46,896 bases of DNA, taken from Cochliopodium minus (taxonomy: Eukaryota; Discosea; Himatismenida; Cochliopodiidae). The stretch spans positions 12,210-59,105 of the forward strand of contig JAMYWO010000118.1 of NCBI GenBank assembly GCA_024220525.1, written 5' to 3'. A program made the position numbers and the translations under genes. Under the pieces are notes generated by a model. It saw nothing but the letters and a program-made list of their open reading frames with translations, did not search any database and was not told the origin of the DNA. Positions 9,756 through 20,168 of the stretch are shown here, piece after piece (the first letter of the stretch is position 1; the number at the start of each line of letters is the position of its first letter).

Positions 9756-10517
9756 ATGTACTATCCAATAAATGAAGGAGAAGAGAATATAGAACACCCA
9801 AACAATTATTCCCAAATACAGAAAAAATCAATCTCCACAATAGAAGATAAAATACAACAATTTTACATTAAAATGAAATCACATTTGAATGAAATAGAAA
9901 ATAGAATGGATGGGACCAAGATAATGGATTATGAAACTCCAAAATTGTTAATAACAAAACCAATGTTCAATTTGGGGAGAAATAAAGAAGATTATTCAGA
10001 ACCCAAAAAGAATTCCATTCCAATGATATTTGCATACAATAAGAATAAGTCAAATATACAATTGAAATCTCCCGAATTAAACAAAAATATTGAAAGTCTA
10101 ATCAAAATAATTGAGGATTCTCTAAAGGAAATCCATGAATCAAATCAGATTCTAACACAAGAACAAGATTATGAAAGGCTATATAAAAATTTAAAACAAC
10201 AATTCGATGAATACAAAAAAAATGGGAATAATATTGAAGAAGATAACAACAACTCGTCAACATCAAATAAGAAAAAAATCAATGATCAAAGTTTAATAAA
10301 TGATAAATTTCAAGAAGATATATTGCATCAAATGAAAAGAGAAAAACTTATAATGTTGAATAGGATAAAGCAATTGGAAGACGAACTAGAAATAAATGAA
10401 TTTCAGAAATCGCAAATGGAGCAAAGATTGGAAAACTCACAAGAATTGATTGAAGAAAAGACCCTTGAATGCGAAAAATTCAAAAAAATGTTGAATATTT
10501 CAGAAAGTAATAATTAA
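9756..10517 (+). CDS. coiled-coil protein, 253 aa, unknown
   Basis: A single uninterrupted exon. The C-terminal third is a clear coiled coil (MKREKLIMLNRIKQLEDELE onward, heptad pattern with Leu/Ile at a and d, to about residue 248). The N-terminal part is charged and Asn/Ser rich with short helical stretches such as SLIKIIEDSLKEIHES. It has no signal peptide, membrane segment or enzymatic motif. It is divergent from the synapsin-like gene, with only 203 bp between the two start codons, so the two may share a bidirectional promoter. Function is unknown; a scaffold or cytoskeletal protein is the usual guess for this architecture. Confidence 0.75.
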   Translation: MYYPINEGEENIEHPNNYSQIQKKSISTIEDKIQQFYIKMKSHLNEIENRMDGTKIMDYETPKLLITKPMFNLGRNKEDYSEPKKNSIPMIFAYNKNKSNIQLKSPELNKNIESLIKIIEDSLKEIHESNQILTQEQDYERLYKNLKQQFDEYKKNGNNIEEDNNNSSTSNKKKINDQSLINDKFQEDILHQMKREKLIMLNRIKQLEDELEINEFQKSQMEQRLENSQELIEEKTLECEKFKKMLNISESNN

Positions 10518-10576
10518 AGGAAAAATATATTTGTAAAAAAAAAAACTTTATAAATTCAAAACAAATTTAATTGATT

Positions 10577-11047
10577 TCAATTCATGATTTCTTGATATCC
10601 ACTGCTCAGTTGCAACATTTTATTATAAACGGCTAGATCTTTGAAAATAATTTTTGTTAAAAGAATATTCAATGAAAAAATTAAGAAATTTTACCAAAAA
10701 CAATGGGTGCATGAAGATGTATATAAGAAAATAATTGTATAGATGTTTCATTTTCAGCTCTTCCTTTTATTTCAATAATTTCTGATTCCTGATTATCGAA
10801 TTGTTCAGTATCTGTATAAACTGTAATAATTTGATTTGGCTCATCAATTTGATCAGCAGCTTTGACAGCTATGAAATCAATAAATTGGAAAAAACAATAA
10901 TTCTTATTTTTTGTATATTTAGAGAAACTTACTGAATTGCCCATTTTCGACTTGAGTTTCAATTTTGCAAACCAACAATACATGGTCTCCAGGTTGAAGT
11001 TGTTTCAATATCTCTGAATTTATTCTTTTATATGATTCTCCATTCAT
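10577..11047 (-). CDS. RPA3: replication protein A 14 kDa subunit-like (RPA3, OB fold)
   Basis: Three exons (10933-11047, 10695-10868, 10577-10638) give 116 aa, the typical RPA14 length. It follows the RPA3 plan: RINSEILKQLQPGDHVLLVCKI (as in RINAxxLxxFxGKxVxLVGKV), a linker with VYTDTEQFD, then EIIEIKGRAENETSIQLFSY (as in VEVIGxVxxxxxIxAxxxxxF) and the C-terminal trimerisation helix DLAVYNKMLQLSSGYQEI (as in DLxLYNEAVKIxHxFPxxY). RPA3 forms the heterotrimeric single-stranded-DNA binding complex with RPA70 and RPA32 in the nucleus. Family assignment rests on pattern and length; overall identity is low, as is usual for this subunit. Confidence 0.75.
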
Positions 11048-11261
11048 TCTTTTCAATTTTTTTTTTTTTTTATAATTTTTTTATTTGGCGCATTAATAAT
11101 TTCAAAATAAAAAATATTCAAAGAAAAAAATTATATTTAACTGCCATTTTTATGATATTGTATGAAAAAATAAAAGAGAAATAAGACTGTTTTTCTTAAT
11201 TTTAATCAATAAATGATAGGAATAAAACATTTTTTTTTTTTTTTTCGAAATTTTCAAAAAT

Positions 11262-12777
11262 TTAGAAACCATCTCCAAGAACATTATTTAAGATAATATC
11301 TTTTACAGAGTTAAAGACAAAAGTTACGCTTTGGGTATCAGTAGCACAAGTTAAATGAGGATAAACATTCTTTTGGGCAGGATTTCTGTTGAGAGATAAA
11401 AATTTATTTTGAAGATATTGGGAAGCAGCCTCGAAATCACAACCACCAGTGTATTCAGGAAAACAAACATTGAGATCTATTGTCTTTATTTTTTCTGAGA
11501 AAATATCTTTTTTATTTAAGAACAAGATGATACTGGTAGTCCCGAACCATTTGCTGTTGCAAATCTCGTCGAATAATTTTAATGATTCTTCCGAACGATT
11601 CACAGTTTCATCTTCGAACAATTTCAAATCATATTCACTCATTGCAACACAAAAGATTACTGCTGTAACATCTTGGAAACAATGGATCCTTTATTTTGAA
11701 GGAAATAAAAAGAAAAGGGGATAAATAAATTGAGAAAAAGATACAAAAAAAATTTTTTTATTTTTTTTACCATTTTTTCCTTTCAGATCTTTGTCCTCCT
11801 ACATCAACCATTCTAAAATGTACGCCAGATACATCAAATTCTGTCTCCGTGATACCAGTGGTCTTTGCACGTGAGCGAAGAACATCTTGGGTATCAGGAA
11901 TATAATTAGGATCTCCAATTCTATCGAGGGAATTAAAATAACTAGAATAGATAAATGATGTTAAAAAAAAAATAAAAAACAAATTAATTGAGAAAAATCT
12001 GAGGTATAAAATTGAAATAATTTGTTTTTAAATAAAAATGGAAAATTATTTTTATTTAAAAAATTTAAGCTGAAGAAGGAAAATTTTATTTTGTTTGCGA
12101 GCAAAGAGTGCACAAACATGTTTATAAGGAAATAAAATGTTTACTAAGCTGCAGAATCAGTCAATTGAAATAAATTCCTTTTTTCATATGCTTTCAGTAT
12201 TCCCTTATCGGACCATAGACTTTTGAGATCTCTGATCATTTCTGTAGATAAACTGTTGAGTATTACAGAAGCATTCATTATATTTTGTATTGCTTCCTAT
12301 TTTTACAGAAAAAAAAATTCCAAAATTAAAAACAGGATTATATTTCAGATATATAATTATATTGTTGATGAATATTTGAAGAGGTTCTTATTTTTCCAAC
12401 CTTATTTTTTTCTTCAGTTTCTATATCTAATTTTTCTGTTGCAGCAACTAATGCTTTCATTGATGTTATTATATTACTACATATGATTTCAATATATGAT
12501 TTTCTTTCATCTTCGTTAAAACCTGATAGATGAATGATTTTCATTTGTTTTGACATGGTTGATTTGCCACTTTCTCCTGCACCTATTATCGTACAATTAA
12601 AGTAAAAAATTGCAAAGATTATGAAGGAAAATTTATTTTTTGAGAAATAAAGTTACCTAGAAGCAATAATTTAATTTCCTGATCTATTACTCTTTTATCT
12701 TTTCTTAATTGTGCTTCTATTTCTTTTTGACGTTCTTTTTCTTGTTTACTCATTCCTCCACTTCCACATAATCCCAT
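11262..12777 (-). CDS. heterotrimeric G protein alpha subunit
   Basis: Five exons (12657-12777, 12401-12582, 12145-12296, 11771-11941, 11262-11688) splice to 350 aa (family about 353). It carries the full G-alpha set: an N-terminal MGLCGS for myristoylation and palmitoylation, the P-loop GAGESGKST, switch [15 protein letters not shown] with the catalytic Arg and Mg-binding Thr, switch [14 protein letters not shown] with the catalytic Gln, the guanine-specificity motif FLNKKD and TCATDT. The C-terminus is NNVLGDGF, which lacks the Cys at -4 that pertussis toxin modifies and differs from the common CGLF/CGLY ends, so receptor specificity is its own. The donor of exon 2 (GTTGGA) is non-consensus. 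A 7TM receptor gene lies 19 kb away in the same window. Confidence 0.96.
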
Positions 12778-13356
12778 TATAATTTTAATTTTTTTTTTTA
12801 ATTTTTATTATATAAATTTTATTTTTGAGTATAAAAAATTAAAAATTATTTGTTCAAAATTTTGAAACAAATCTGATTTTTTTTGAAAATTTGAATGGAA
12901 GAAATAAATTAAAATATATATTAACTATATTATAACGATCAGGATTGATCTATTTCATTCTAATATTATATTTTGAATGAAAATTAAATTATAATAAATT
13001 ATTATCCTATCATCCTTGTCACAAAATTTGGGAAATCAAAATCCAAAGTGATTTTCAAATCAAATTGAATTTTTTAAAGCACATAAAAGTTTGATTAATT
13101 TTTTAAAAGATGATTTCATCATATAATGAAATTTCATAAATAAAATCAAAAGAAGCCAATGAAAGTTGCATTTTACTAGTGAAATCTAAAAAAGAAAAAG
13201 AGAATAATGCAATTTTTTTTCCGAAAAACGAAAATGAACAGACAATTTTCTCTCGTCTTTGCTTGGAAAATGAAACATGGAAAAGTCTGATACATAAAAT
13301 ATGTCAATTAAGAACACTAATTTCCAAAATTTAATTCACATAAGAAAAAATTATTT
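12778..13356. other. intergenic, no gene seen
   Basis: This is the 580 bp between the G-alpha start and the stop of the next minus-strand gene. It is AT-rich with many stops in all frames. I see no RNA gene or repeat here; it presumably holds the G-alpha promoter. Confidence 0.6.
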
Positions 13357-14400
13357 TCAATTTAGAACTTCATCAAACATAGAATCGAGATCATCCAAAG
13401 CAGAGATGACATTGGAAACTTTGGTTTTGTTGATCTCTCCGTTTTTATTCAAACCAAAATCGTTAGTAGAAGGATCCTCTTTTTGACTCTCCAATTCACG
13501 TTGTTTTCTTTCTTCCTCTTCTCTTTCTTTCTTTTTGGTGAGGTAGAGATCTCCTTCGAATTTACTTTGCAAAAATGGAGAGGATTCTTTATCTTTTGAT
13601 TGTTCATTTGGTTCAGTGTTATTCACGGGCTCTTGTTGAGGTGGGATATTTTGTTGATCTTGATAACTAACAAAAAAAAAAAAAAAAAATTTTTTGTGAG
13701 AATTTAAAAATTGATCAAAATTAGATAGATACTATCCAAATTGATCATTTATATCAATTTAATATTGATCATTTTAGAGAAAAATAAAAATAAAAAGGAT
13801 ATGAAAGATTAAATTGATTATATGTAAAATATTTTCGAAATAAATTTTTTACGCCCATTTTTTAGGAGCATTATTTGTGACCGAAATTTTCTTCTTTTGA
13901 AAGGATCCAAGCAATCTTTGCATTTCCCTCTCTTCAATATCAACATCATCTTTATTTTCTCTTTCTACTTTCTTTGTATCGTATAGATCCTCTTGTGGAT
14001 TGCTTTTAAGGAAGGGAGAGCTCTCAACGATGATATTTTCATTTTTTGATTCTTCTTGCTGTTGAACATTCGATGAGGAATTAACTGGGGGAGGCACAAT
14101 CTTTTTTGGTTCTTCTTTTTTCAATGGGGGTGGAGGATTGTTTTGTTGTTGCTTCCTTTTCCAAAAAAAATTTATTCTAATTTTCACAATTATTAATTTT
14201 ATTAAATTATATAAGGCGAAATTGGGTATATATTAATCTCTTATTGAATATATGTGAAAATTGAATCAAATTTTTTTGAGCATTTACAATTATTTGTAAT
14301 TTTACCATTTGGGGGTGGATGTGGGTTGGGTGGTTTTCTTCTTTTGAAGAGATCTCTGCAATCTCTCCATCTCTTTTTGTTCTAATTCTTTTTCAGACAT
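13357..14400 (-). CDS. disordered protein with duplicated exon motifs
   Basis: Three exons (14306-14400, 13853-14155, 13357-13666) give 235 aa. The protein is highly charged and Gln/Pro rich. Two motifs occur twice. EMERLQRSLQKKK (exon 1) recurs as EMQRLLGSFQKKK (exon 2); each is followed by a short linker and KW right at the exon end. SSPFLKSNPQEDLYDTKK (exon 2) recurs as SSPFLQSKFEGDLYLTKK (exon 3). A Pro-rich stretch (NNPPPPLKKEE) lies between. The C-terminus ISALDDLDSMFDEVLN is amphipathic and acidic, like a short binding helix. There is no membrane segment or enzyme motif. The family is unknown; an adaptor carrying repeated short linear motifs is the likely kind of protein. Confidence 0.7.
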
Positions 14401-14503
14401 GTTGTTCAAATTACTTTAATAAAACAAATACAATTTTTTTTTTTTTGAAATATTTTTTTTTTTTAATATATCTTTCAAAATAAAAGGATTATACAAAGCA
14501 AAA

Positions 14504-15088
14504 TCAGTTGTCATTAGAGATATGCATAACTTCATTATTATTGGGCATATCATTGGGATTATTTATTTGTGGATTTAAAGAATTATTATTGTTTGTGTTA
14601 CTGCCATTTGATTCATCTCCTGTTAAGTGATATCCTTTTCTCTTTTGATGTTCTATCAAACCCATTGGTAATAATTCAGGTAATTTAGGAGCCTCCATAA
14701 GACCAGATTCTATTGCAGATTGCTTTCTTTCATATTCTATTTTAACAGTTTAAAATTTTATATTTCGATATTGTACAATATTGAAAGAAATCTCTTTGCA
14801 TAAACTTTAAAAATATAGATTTTTAAAGAGGTTATAATGTTTTGACCCTTTTTGATATATATTGGTAAAATATCTTGTGGTTTTCTTTGATAATGAAAAA
14901 TTTGATTCAGAAAAACTCTTACCTCTCACCTTTTCATCAATCATTCCTTGTATAATTCTCTCTTCATAGCTTTTATAGTATTTTTGCACTGCTTCTCTAT
15001 GTTTTCTTCCTTTATTATGTGTTTTTCTTACAGAGGGAGAATCATGAGTTAAAAATGAATCACAATACTCACAATAATATCTTGGCAT
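14504..15088 (-). CDS. SNRPC: U1 small nuclear ribonucleoprotein C (U1-C)
   Basis: Two exons (14923-15088, 14504-14736) give 132 aa. The N-terminus [20 protein letters not shown] followed by [10 protein letters not shown] is the U1-C type C2H2 zinc finger with the ligands C6, C9, H24 and H30, which stabilises the pairing of U1 snRNA with 5' splice sites. The following helix ([17 protein letters not shown]) is also typical. The C-terminal part is short and Asn-rich instead of the Pro/Met/Gly-rich tail of animals. Its presence agrees with the many GT-AG introns in the window. The splice GAGAG|GTAAGAG is a strong consensus donor. Confidence 0.95.
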
Positions 15089-15205
15089 TGGAGAAAAGAC
15101 TAATACAATTTTTTTTTTATATTTTTTGGGAAAAATTAATAATTAATCTGCTTTTTAAAATTTAATAAAAGATCAAAAGAAGATCTTGATATTGAAGTTC
15201 AATTT

Positions 15206-16116
15206 TTAAGAAAGAAAAGATTCCAAAAAAGACAAAGTATGAGTTTTGTGTGATTTAGCTGAGCTGGTATTCCCGCCTTTAAAAACTTCTTTGTGAATGA
15301 AAGTGATTTTAGATTTAATGTTGTTCTCATCTTTCTCTTCTTCTATCAAAAATGCAGAAATATCAATTTCACCTCTTTTACAACTTTTTTTTTCGGGCTC
15401 ATCTTGAGAAGAGATAGATCTAAATAACAAAGAAATGTTCAAAATTGAAAGAATTAATTTGGAGTTTTTTACCTCATTACATGCAAAAACTTATTTTCTT
15501 CAAGCTTTACAAAATAATAAGCAAGTAAATAATCGACCTTTTTTGAAAGAGTGCCAAAAGAATCGTAAGCAACATAAATCATGTTGAAATTATCATTCAT
15601 TTTTCTGACGAGGCGGGTCTCTTTGATCATCGGATCCCATTTTTGGAAAACATTCAGTTCAAAAATGCTGTTGGAAATTTTTTTGGCAGGGAAGGGCAAA
15701 ACCTGAGATTGGTGAACTAAAAAAGATTTTTATATTAAAAATTTTCAAAGAAATTGAAAATGATTTTTTAAAATTTTTTTTTTTTTTTTACCGTCTATAT
15801 TGTTACTTTTTGGCAGATCAAAACCTTGTTTGTTGAAAAAAGGTTCACTATTTTGACAAAGATACTCAATCTTTTTGACGACATTGTTCCCAAAAACCAT
15901 TTTTTTGAGTCGGAAGTAATTCTCCATTTCAGAGTACAGAGAACTACTTTTGAATCTTTTGAATGGATCATTTCTCATCAATACGTAAATTTCTTCTTCT
16001 GCATTGTGATAAACTAAAAAATAAATATATATTTTAATTTTATTTAATTTTATTATTTTTATTTTTATTTTATTATTTTATTATTTTTATTTTTAATTTA
16101 TATTTTATATTTTATA

Positions 16117-16147
<31 letters not shown>

Positions 16148-17275
16148 ATTCTTTTTTGTTGCACTTTGTTACCAATAAATTAGATGATGTTGAAATAATT
16201 GCAATTNNNNNNNNNNNNNNNNNNNNNNNNNNNNNNNNNNNNNNNNNNNNNNNNNNNNNNNNNNNNNNNNNNNNNNNNNNNNNNNNNNNNNNNNNNNNNN
16301 NNNNNNNNNNNNNNNNNNNNNNNNNNNNNNNNNNNNNNNNNNNNNNNNNNNNNNNNNNNNNNNNNNNNNNNNNNNNNNNNNNNNAAATAAAAAATAAAAA
16401 ATAAAAAATAAAAAATAAAAAATAAAAAATAAAAAATAAAAAATAAAAAATAAAAAATTCTTAAATAATTTAAAAAAATACCAATAGGTGGAGGAGATTC
16501 TGTTTTTATTTCCTCTTCATCTTCTTTAGGTAGTTTTATTTCCCTTTCTTCTTCTTCGTTCTTTGTTATCTTAGGAGGCATTTCCTCTACTTTAAACAAA
16601 TAAAAAATAAAAAAATAAAAAAATTTAAAAAAAAATGTTACGTGGTTTGAATAATTGAACTTTTAAAAAAAATTTGTTTAAAAATTTTTTAAAAATAATT
16701 AAAAATTTAAAAATTTTACCTGGTTTAAACAGTTGAGCTATGAAAAAAAAAAAATTTGAATAAAAAAAAAACAATAATTGTTTATTGAATTCATTTTACG
16801 ACGTTTCTCTTCACTTCTCGAAGGAGGTTCATAAGCAGGCTCTTCTTTTTTTAAGGGTTCATTTTTGACAGGCAATCTATCCACTAATCAATATAAAAGA
16901 AAATGATTCAAAAGATCAAAAAAAGAAATGTGTGAATGTTAAAATGGGAAGAAGGGATTTTATTTTATCGAATATTCTATAATATATATATGTCAGAATC
17001 CGATTTAAAAATATATAAAAAAAAATATTTCAACATTACTGCCCAAATATACGAAAATATCAAATATATAATAGAATATTTTTTTTGTTCAATCTTCCTA
17101 TATACTTTTCATTATATTTAGTATCTCCTCCTCTTATTATTGTGAGGTATATTTTTATTCTCTTACCATATATAACTTTTACTTCTTTTGATCTATCGAA
17201 AAAGAAGAAAAAAATGAAAAAAATGATAAATGCCCCTACTATCAATTTGTTTCTGTTCAAATTATTATAGTACAT
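15206..17275 (-). CDS. START-domain protein with N-terminal membrane anchor and tandem microexons
   Basis: Eight exons (17167-17275, 16800-16883, 16720-16737, 16642-16659, 16482-16589, 15792-16013, 15473-15716, 15206-15419) splice in frame to 338 aa. Residues 12-26 form a hydrophobic signal anchor (LIVGAFIIFFIFFFFF). A linker with many Glu, Lys and Pro follows, carrying two QLFKP hexapeptides from two 18-nt exons. From about residue 115 the sequence follows a START lipid-binding domain: NVFQKWDPMIKETRLVRKM, NMIYVAYDSFGTLSKKVDYL, YYFVKL and the late strand ITFIHKEVFKGG. The likely role is lipid binding or transfer by a membrane-tethered protein. In-frame upstream ATGs (MGEIKINKKKM) could lengthen the N-terminus. 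The intron between exons 5 and 6 contains the N gap, so an extra exon could be hidden. Exon 1 is shared with the downstream glycosyltransferase gene. Confidence 0.8.
16207..16384. other. assembly gap, 178 N
   Basis: This is a run of 178 N, the only ambiguous stretch in the window. It lies in the intron between exons 5 and 6 of the START-domain gene, next to simple repeats on both sides. If the gap size is an estimate, one or more small exons could be missing. Confidence 0.98.
16385..16458. repeat. (AAAAAT)n hexanucleotide repeat at gap edge
   Basis: About twelve tandem AAATAAAA/AAAAAT units abut the N gap. This array is the probable reason the assembly broke here. Confidence 0.85.
16642..16659 (-). 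other. 18-nt microexon coding QLFKP, copy 2
   Basis: On the minus strand TTCAATTATTCAAACCAC is bounded by AAAAG and GTAAC. It preserves phase 1 on both sides and adds VQLFKP in frame between the neighbouring exons of the START-domain gene. Confidence 0.65.
16720..16737 (-). other. 18-nt microexon coding QLFKP, copy 1
   Basis: On the minus strand CTCAACTGTTTAAACCAG is bounded by a TTTTTCATAG acceptor and a GTAAAA donor. It preserves phase 1 on both sides and adds PQLFKP. It matches the other microexon at 13 of 18 bases and all five core residues. Confidence 0.65.
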
Positions 17276-17308
17276 TTTTTTTTTATTAATTTTTATTTCT
17301 CCCATAAT
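16924..17308 (-). repeat. segmental duplicate A: start region, exon 1 and intron 1 of START gene
   Basis: About 385 bp nearly identical to 19790-20168. It spans the last ~33 bp before the ATG, the whole first coding exon (36 aa, 3 differences) and most of intron 1, beginning near AAATGTGTGAATGTTAAA. Outside these limits the two loci differ. Confidence 0.85.
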
Positions 17309-17453
17309 CATCAAAAAGGAAATTCCTGTTAATTCAATAGATTTTAAATATATTCAAAATCCTTGTTTGATTAAGATAAATTTTTTTTCACATTTATTTT
17401 TTCAATTAATTTTAAAAAATTTGGACATTACATCTCTCCGTTTAAATTTGGAA

Positions 17454-18077
17454 GTGAAATGCTTATGATAGGACAGTTTATGGGACTTACTTTTATGTAA
17501 TTAGTAGATAGAATATGCCCCAGAACTAATGGAAAACAGTCAAACATTCTTAATTATTATTTTACGTTTAATATATTTTAGGATTTCTGGGTAGAATAGG
17601 AACTTTGAGCATGATGTCGTTCAAACAGTTCCATAATGTACTTTTACAAACAAAATAAAACGTGCCTGCACAATCAATCATAAATGTCAAAATAAAAATA
17701 ACAAGACCCCTTTTTTACTTGTTTTTATTTCTTAGATTGAAAGATTCTTATAAAATGACGAGATCTCTATTTTTGAAAAAGATCTTAATTCAAAAAAAAA
17801 AATATTTTTTTCTTAATTTTAATTTTTAATTTTGAATGTTCTTGATGCAAATTTTTCTTATCGTATTCTCGAACCCCTAAACATGTCTTTGTTGGTTGTT
17901 ATCATGGTTGGTTCTTTCCTTTTGACTTTTATTTCTCTTTTTGCAGAACAAATAAATACAAGACTACTGGAAAAATGTAAAAAGAATCTGTGTTGGATTT
18001 TTAAAACTGTAGAGATCTTGAATAATTATTTTTTGTTTTATTTTTCAATTAAAAAAAAAAAAAAATTTTCTCAATAA
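17454..18077 (+). pseudogene. scattered membrane-protein fragments, possibly decayed gene
   Basis: Three short plus-strand open stretches look protein-like: MLMIGQFMGLTFM (from about 17460), FLGRIGTLSMMSFKQFHN after a TATTTTAG acceptor (from about 17581), and a hydrophobic stretch with LLVVIMVGSFLLTFISLFAEQ (about 17893-17960, open to 18077). I cannot join them into one reading frame with convincing splice sites and know no matching family. They could be the remains of a transporter or channel gene, or a real gene whose introns I misread. Confidence 0.25.
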
Positions 18078-18147
18078 TTTTTCAAAAATAATTTTTCAAC
18101 TAAATTTTAAAAAAAAACAAATTATTTTTTCCCAATTTTGAAAATTT

Positions 18148-20133
18148 TTAATAATTTAAACTTGATTTGTTTCCTGTATTCCAGTTGATGTTTACCAAAG
18201 GAGACCAAGTATAAGTAAACAAAGCATCATAGTTTGCTATTTTAGAGAGGAGAATGTCAAATAAAACGAAACTGTCATCTGAAACGTTAAAGTGGGAATG
18301 ATAAGTTGCCCAGTATGGGTTTCCTGGCTCCAACAAGTTTATCAATTCATTTACTCTTGAACCTTTGTAACAATTACAAACAGCACAGCATCCTAAAAAC
18401 AAATATTCAATTTTTTTTTTTTTATTTTATATTTTTAATATTATTTATATTTTTTATTTTATTTTATATTTTTAATATTATTTATATTTATTATTTTATT
18501 TTTTATTTTATTTTTTATTTATAATTTTATTTTTTATTTATTTTTTTATTTTTTAGAATTTTTAAAAAATATTAAAATTTTTTTACCAGCATGCAAATGA
18601 GTTCTCACATCAAAAAACAAGATATCCTTGGCGTGCTCGCCGAATTTATTGCAATGAACATCCTCACAAATGTGTTTGATGACATCGCTTCTAAAAGAAT
18701 CTCCATCAAAAGTCAAATCATCTTCAAAAATCATGACGTACGGTTTTCTCTTCTCCTCTTTTTCTTCCAAATACAATTTCATCACCTTCATGTTCGAATA
18801 AAATATCCCTGTGTGCCCTATTTATTTTTTTTGATTGATTAATTCATTAAATTTATTTTATTTTCTTATTAATTTTTAATTTTTAATTAATAATTTAGTT
18901 TGTTTATTTCATTTTTAAATATAATTGAATATAATTTTCATTAATTATTTAATTTTTCAAAACTTAAACTTTAAATTCACAATTTTTATTGATTTATTTT
19001 TTATTTTATTTATAAAATTATTATATTTTGATGTTAATTATTTATATTTATTATTTATTATATTTATTTTTTGTTATTTTATTATTTTATATTTTTATAT
19101 TTTCATATTTTCATATTTTTATATTTTTATATCTTTTTTTTCATATTTTTATATTTTTATTTTTATTTTTTTATTTTTTATTATTAATATTATTTTTTAA
19201 TTTTAGTTTTATAATTTTCACCAGAACCACGAGTGACATATCTTTTATCAGAAGGAATGGCTTTATCTTTTTTGAGAAACTCTTCAATGACGAAAGCGTC
19301 GTTCTCCAAGTTTCTTCCTACAACAGACTCCACTATCCTGAACTTCACCCCCTGTCTGTTTAGTTGATTTATGCACAATCTCCTTCTCTTCTTTTGACTG
19401 TACATATTCATTAAATAAACTAAAAAAAAAATCGTGAACATTAAAAAAATCAAAAAAATCAAAAAAATCAAAAAAATCAAAATTTAGAAAATAAAAGATA
19501 AAATTTAAATATTAGAAATAAAAATAAATAAAAAAATATTTAAATGAAAATGAAAATAAAATCAAAAATCAAAAATAAATAAAAAATAAAAAATAAAAAA
19601 TAAAAAATAAAAAATCAAAAATCAAAAATCAAAAATAAATAAAAAATAAAATTAAAATTAAAAATTATAATTACCATCGAATATCCTGTCAAAAGTTTCT
19701 TCTCTTGCTTTGGTTTCTTCTCTGATCCTTACTTCTGTTTCATTAACAGGGTTTTTCACTAAAAAAAAAATAATAAAAAAAATATTAAAAAAAATGTGTG
19801 AATGTTAAATGAGAAGAGGGATTTTAATTTTATCGAATTTATTCTTAATATATGTGTCAGAATTTGATATAAAAATATATAAAAAAAATTATTTCAACAA
19901 TTATTCCTCATATCAAATATAATGTTATATAATGAACTATTTTTTTTGTTCAATCTTCTCATATACTTTTCATTATATTTTGTAACTCCTATTATTTTTG
20001 GGAGGTATATTTTTAATCTCTTACCATATATAACTTTGGTTTCTTTTGATCTATCGAAAAAGAAGAAAAAAATGAAAAAAATGATAACTGCCCCTGCTAT
20101 CAATTTGTTTCTGTTCAAATTATTATAGTACAT
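18148..20133 (-). CDS. type II membrane glycosyltransferase, family 25-like
   Basis: Five exons (20025-20133, 19675-19758, 19222-19419, 18587-18817, 18148-18392) splice to 288 aa. The first exon gives a short cytosolic N-terminus and a hydrophobic anchor (LIAGAVIIFFIFFFFF), the topology of Golgi/ER glycosyltransferases. The catalytic part resembles family 25 (LPS and procollagen galactosyltransferases): a YLMNMYSQKKRRRLCINQL start with GVKFRIVESVVGR, then GHTGIFYSNMKVMKLYLEE, the acidic PYVMIFEDDLTFDGD motif for metal and sugar nucleotide, and a Cys-rich HAGCCAVCNCYKGSRVNELI segment. It ends with TWSPLVNINWN. The donor of exon 3 is GTGAAA. The family call is by pattern; a related family of the same fold is possible. 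Exon 1 and intron 1 are almost copies of those of the START-domain gene. Confidence 0.65.
19440..19660. repeat. (ATCAAAAA)n / (AAAAAT)n low-complexity tract
   Basis: AAAAAATCAAAAAAATC and ATAAAAAATAAAAAAT arrays fill intron 2 of the glycosyltransferase gene. They are non-coding. Confidence 0.8.
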
Positions 20134-20168
20134 TTTTTTTTTTTATTAATTTTTATATCTCCCATCAT
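19790..20168 (-). repeat. segmental duplicate B: start region, exon 1 and intron 1 of glycosyltransferase gene
   Basis: Partner of 16924-17308. The intron part is about as similar as the exon part, with small indels. The A-run before the ATG differs by two bases, so the upstream ATG that is in frame in the START gene is out of frame here. Confidence 0.85.

Noticed and set aside
16156-16599. Long ORFs running through the N gap
   Set aside because: They are open only because N codons cannot give stops. The part at 16482-16589 is a genuine exon; the rest is repeat and gap.
18925-19363. Plus-strand Ile/Phe-rich ORFs
   Set aside because: They are the AT-rich intron and reverse strand of the glycosyltransferase gene; composition is pure low complexity.
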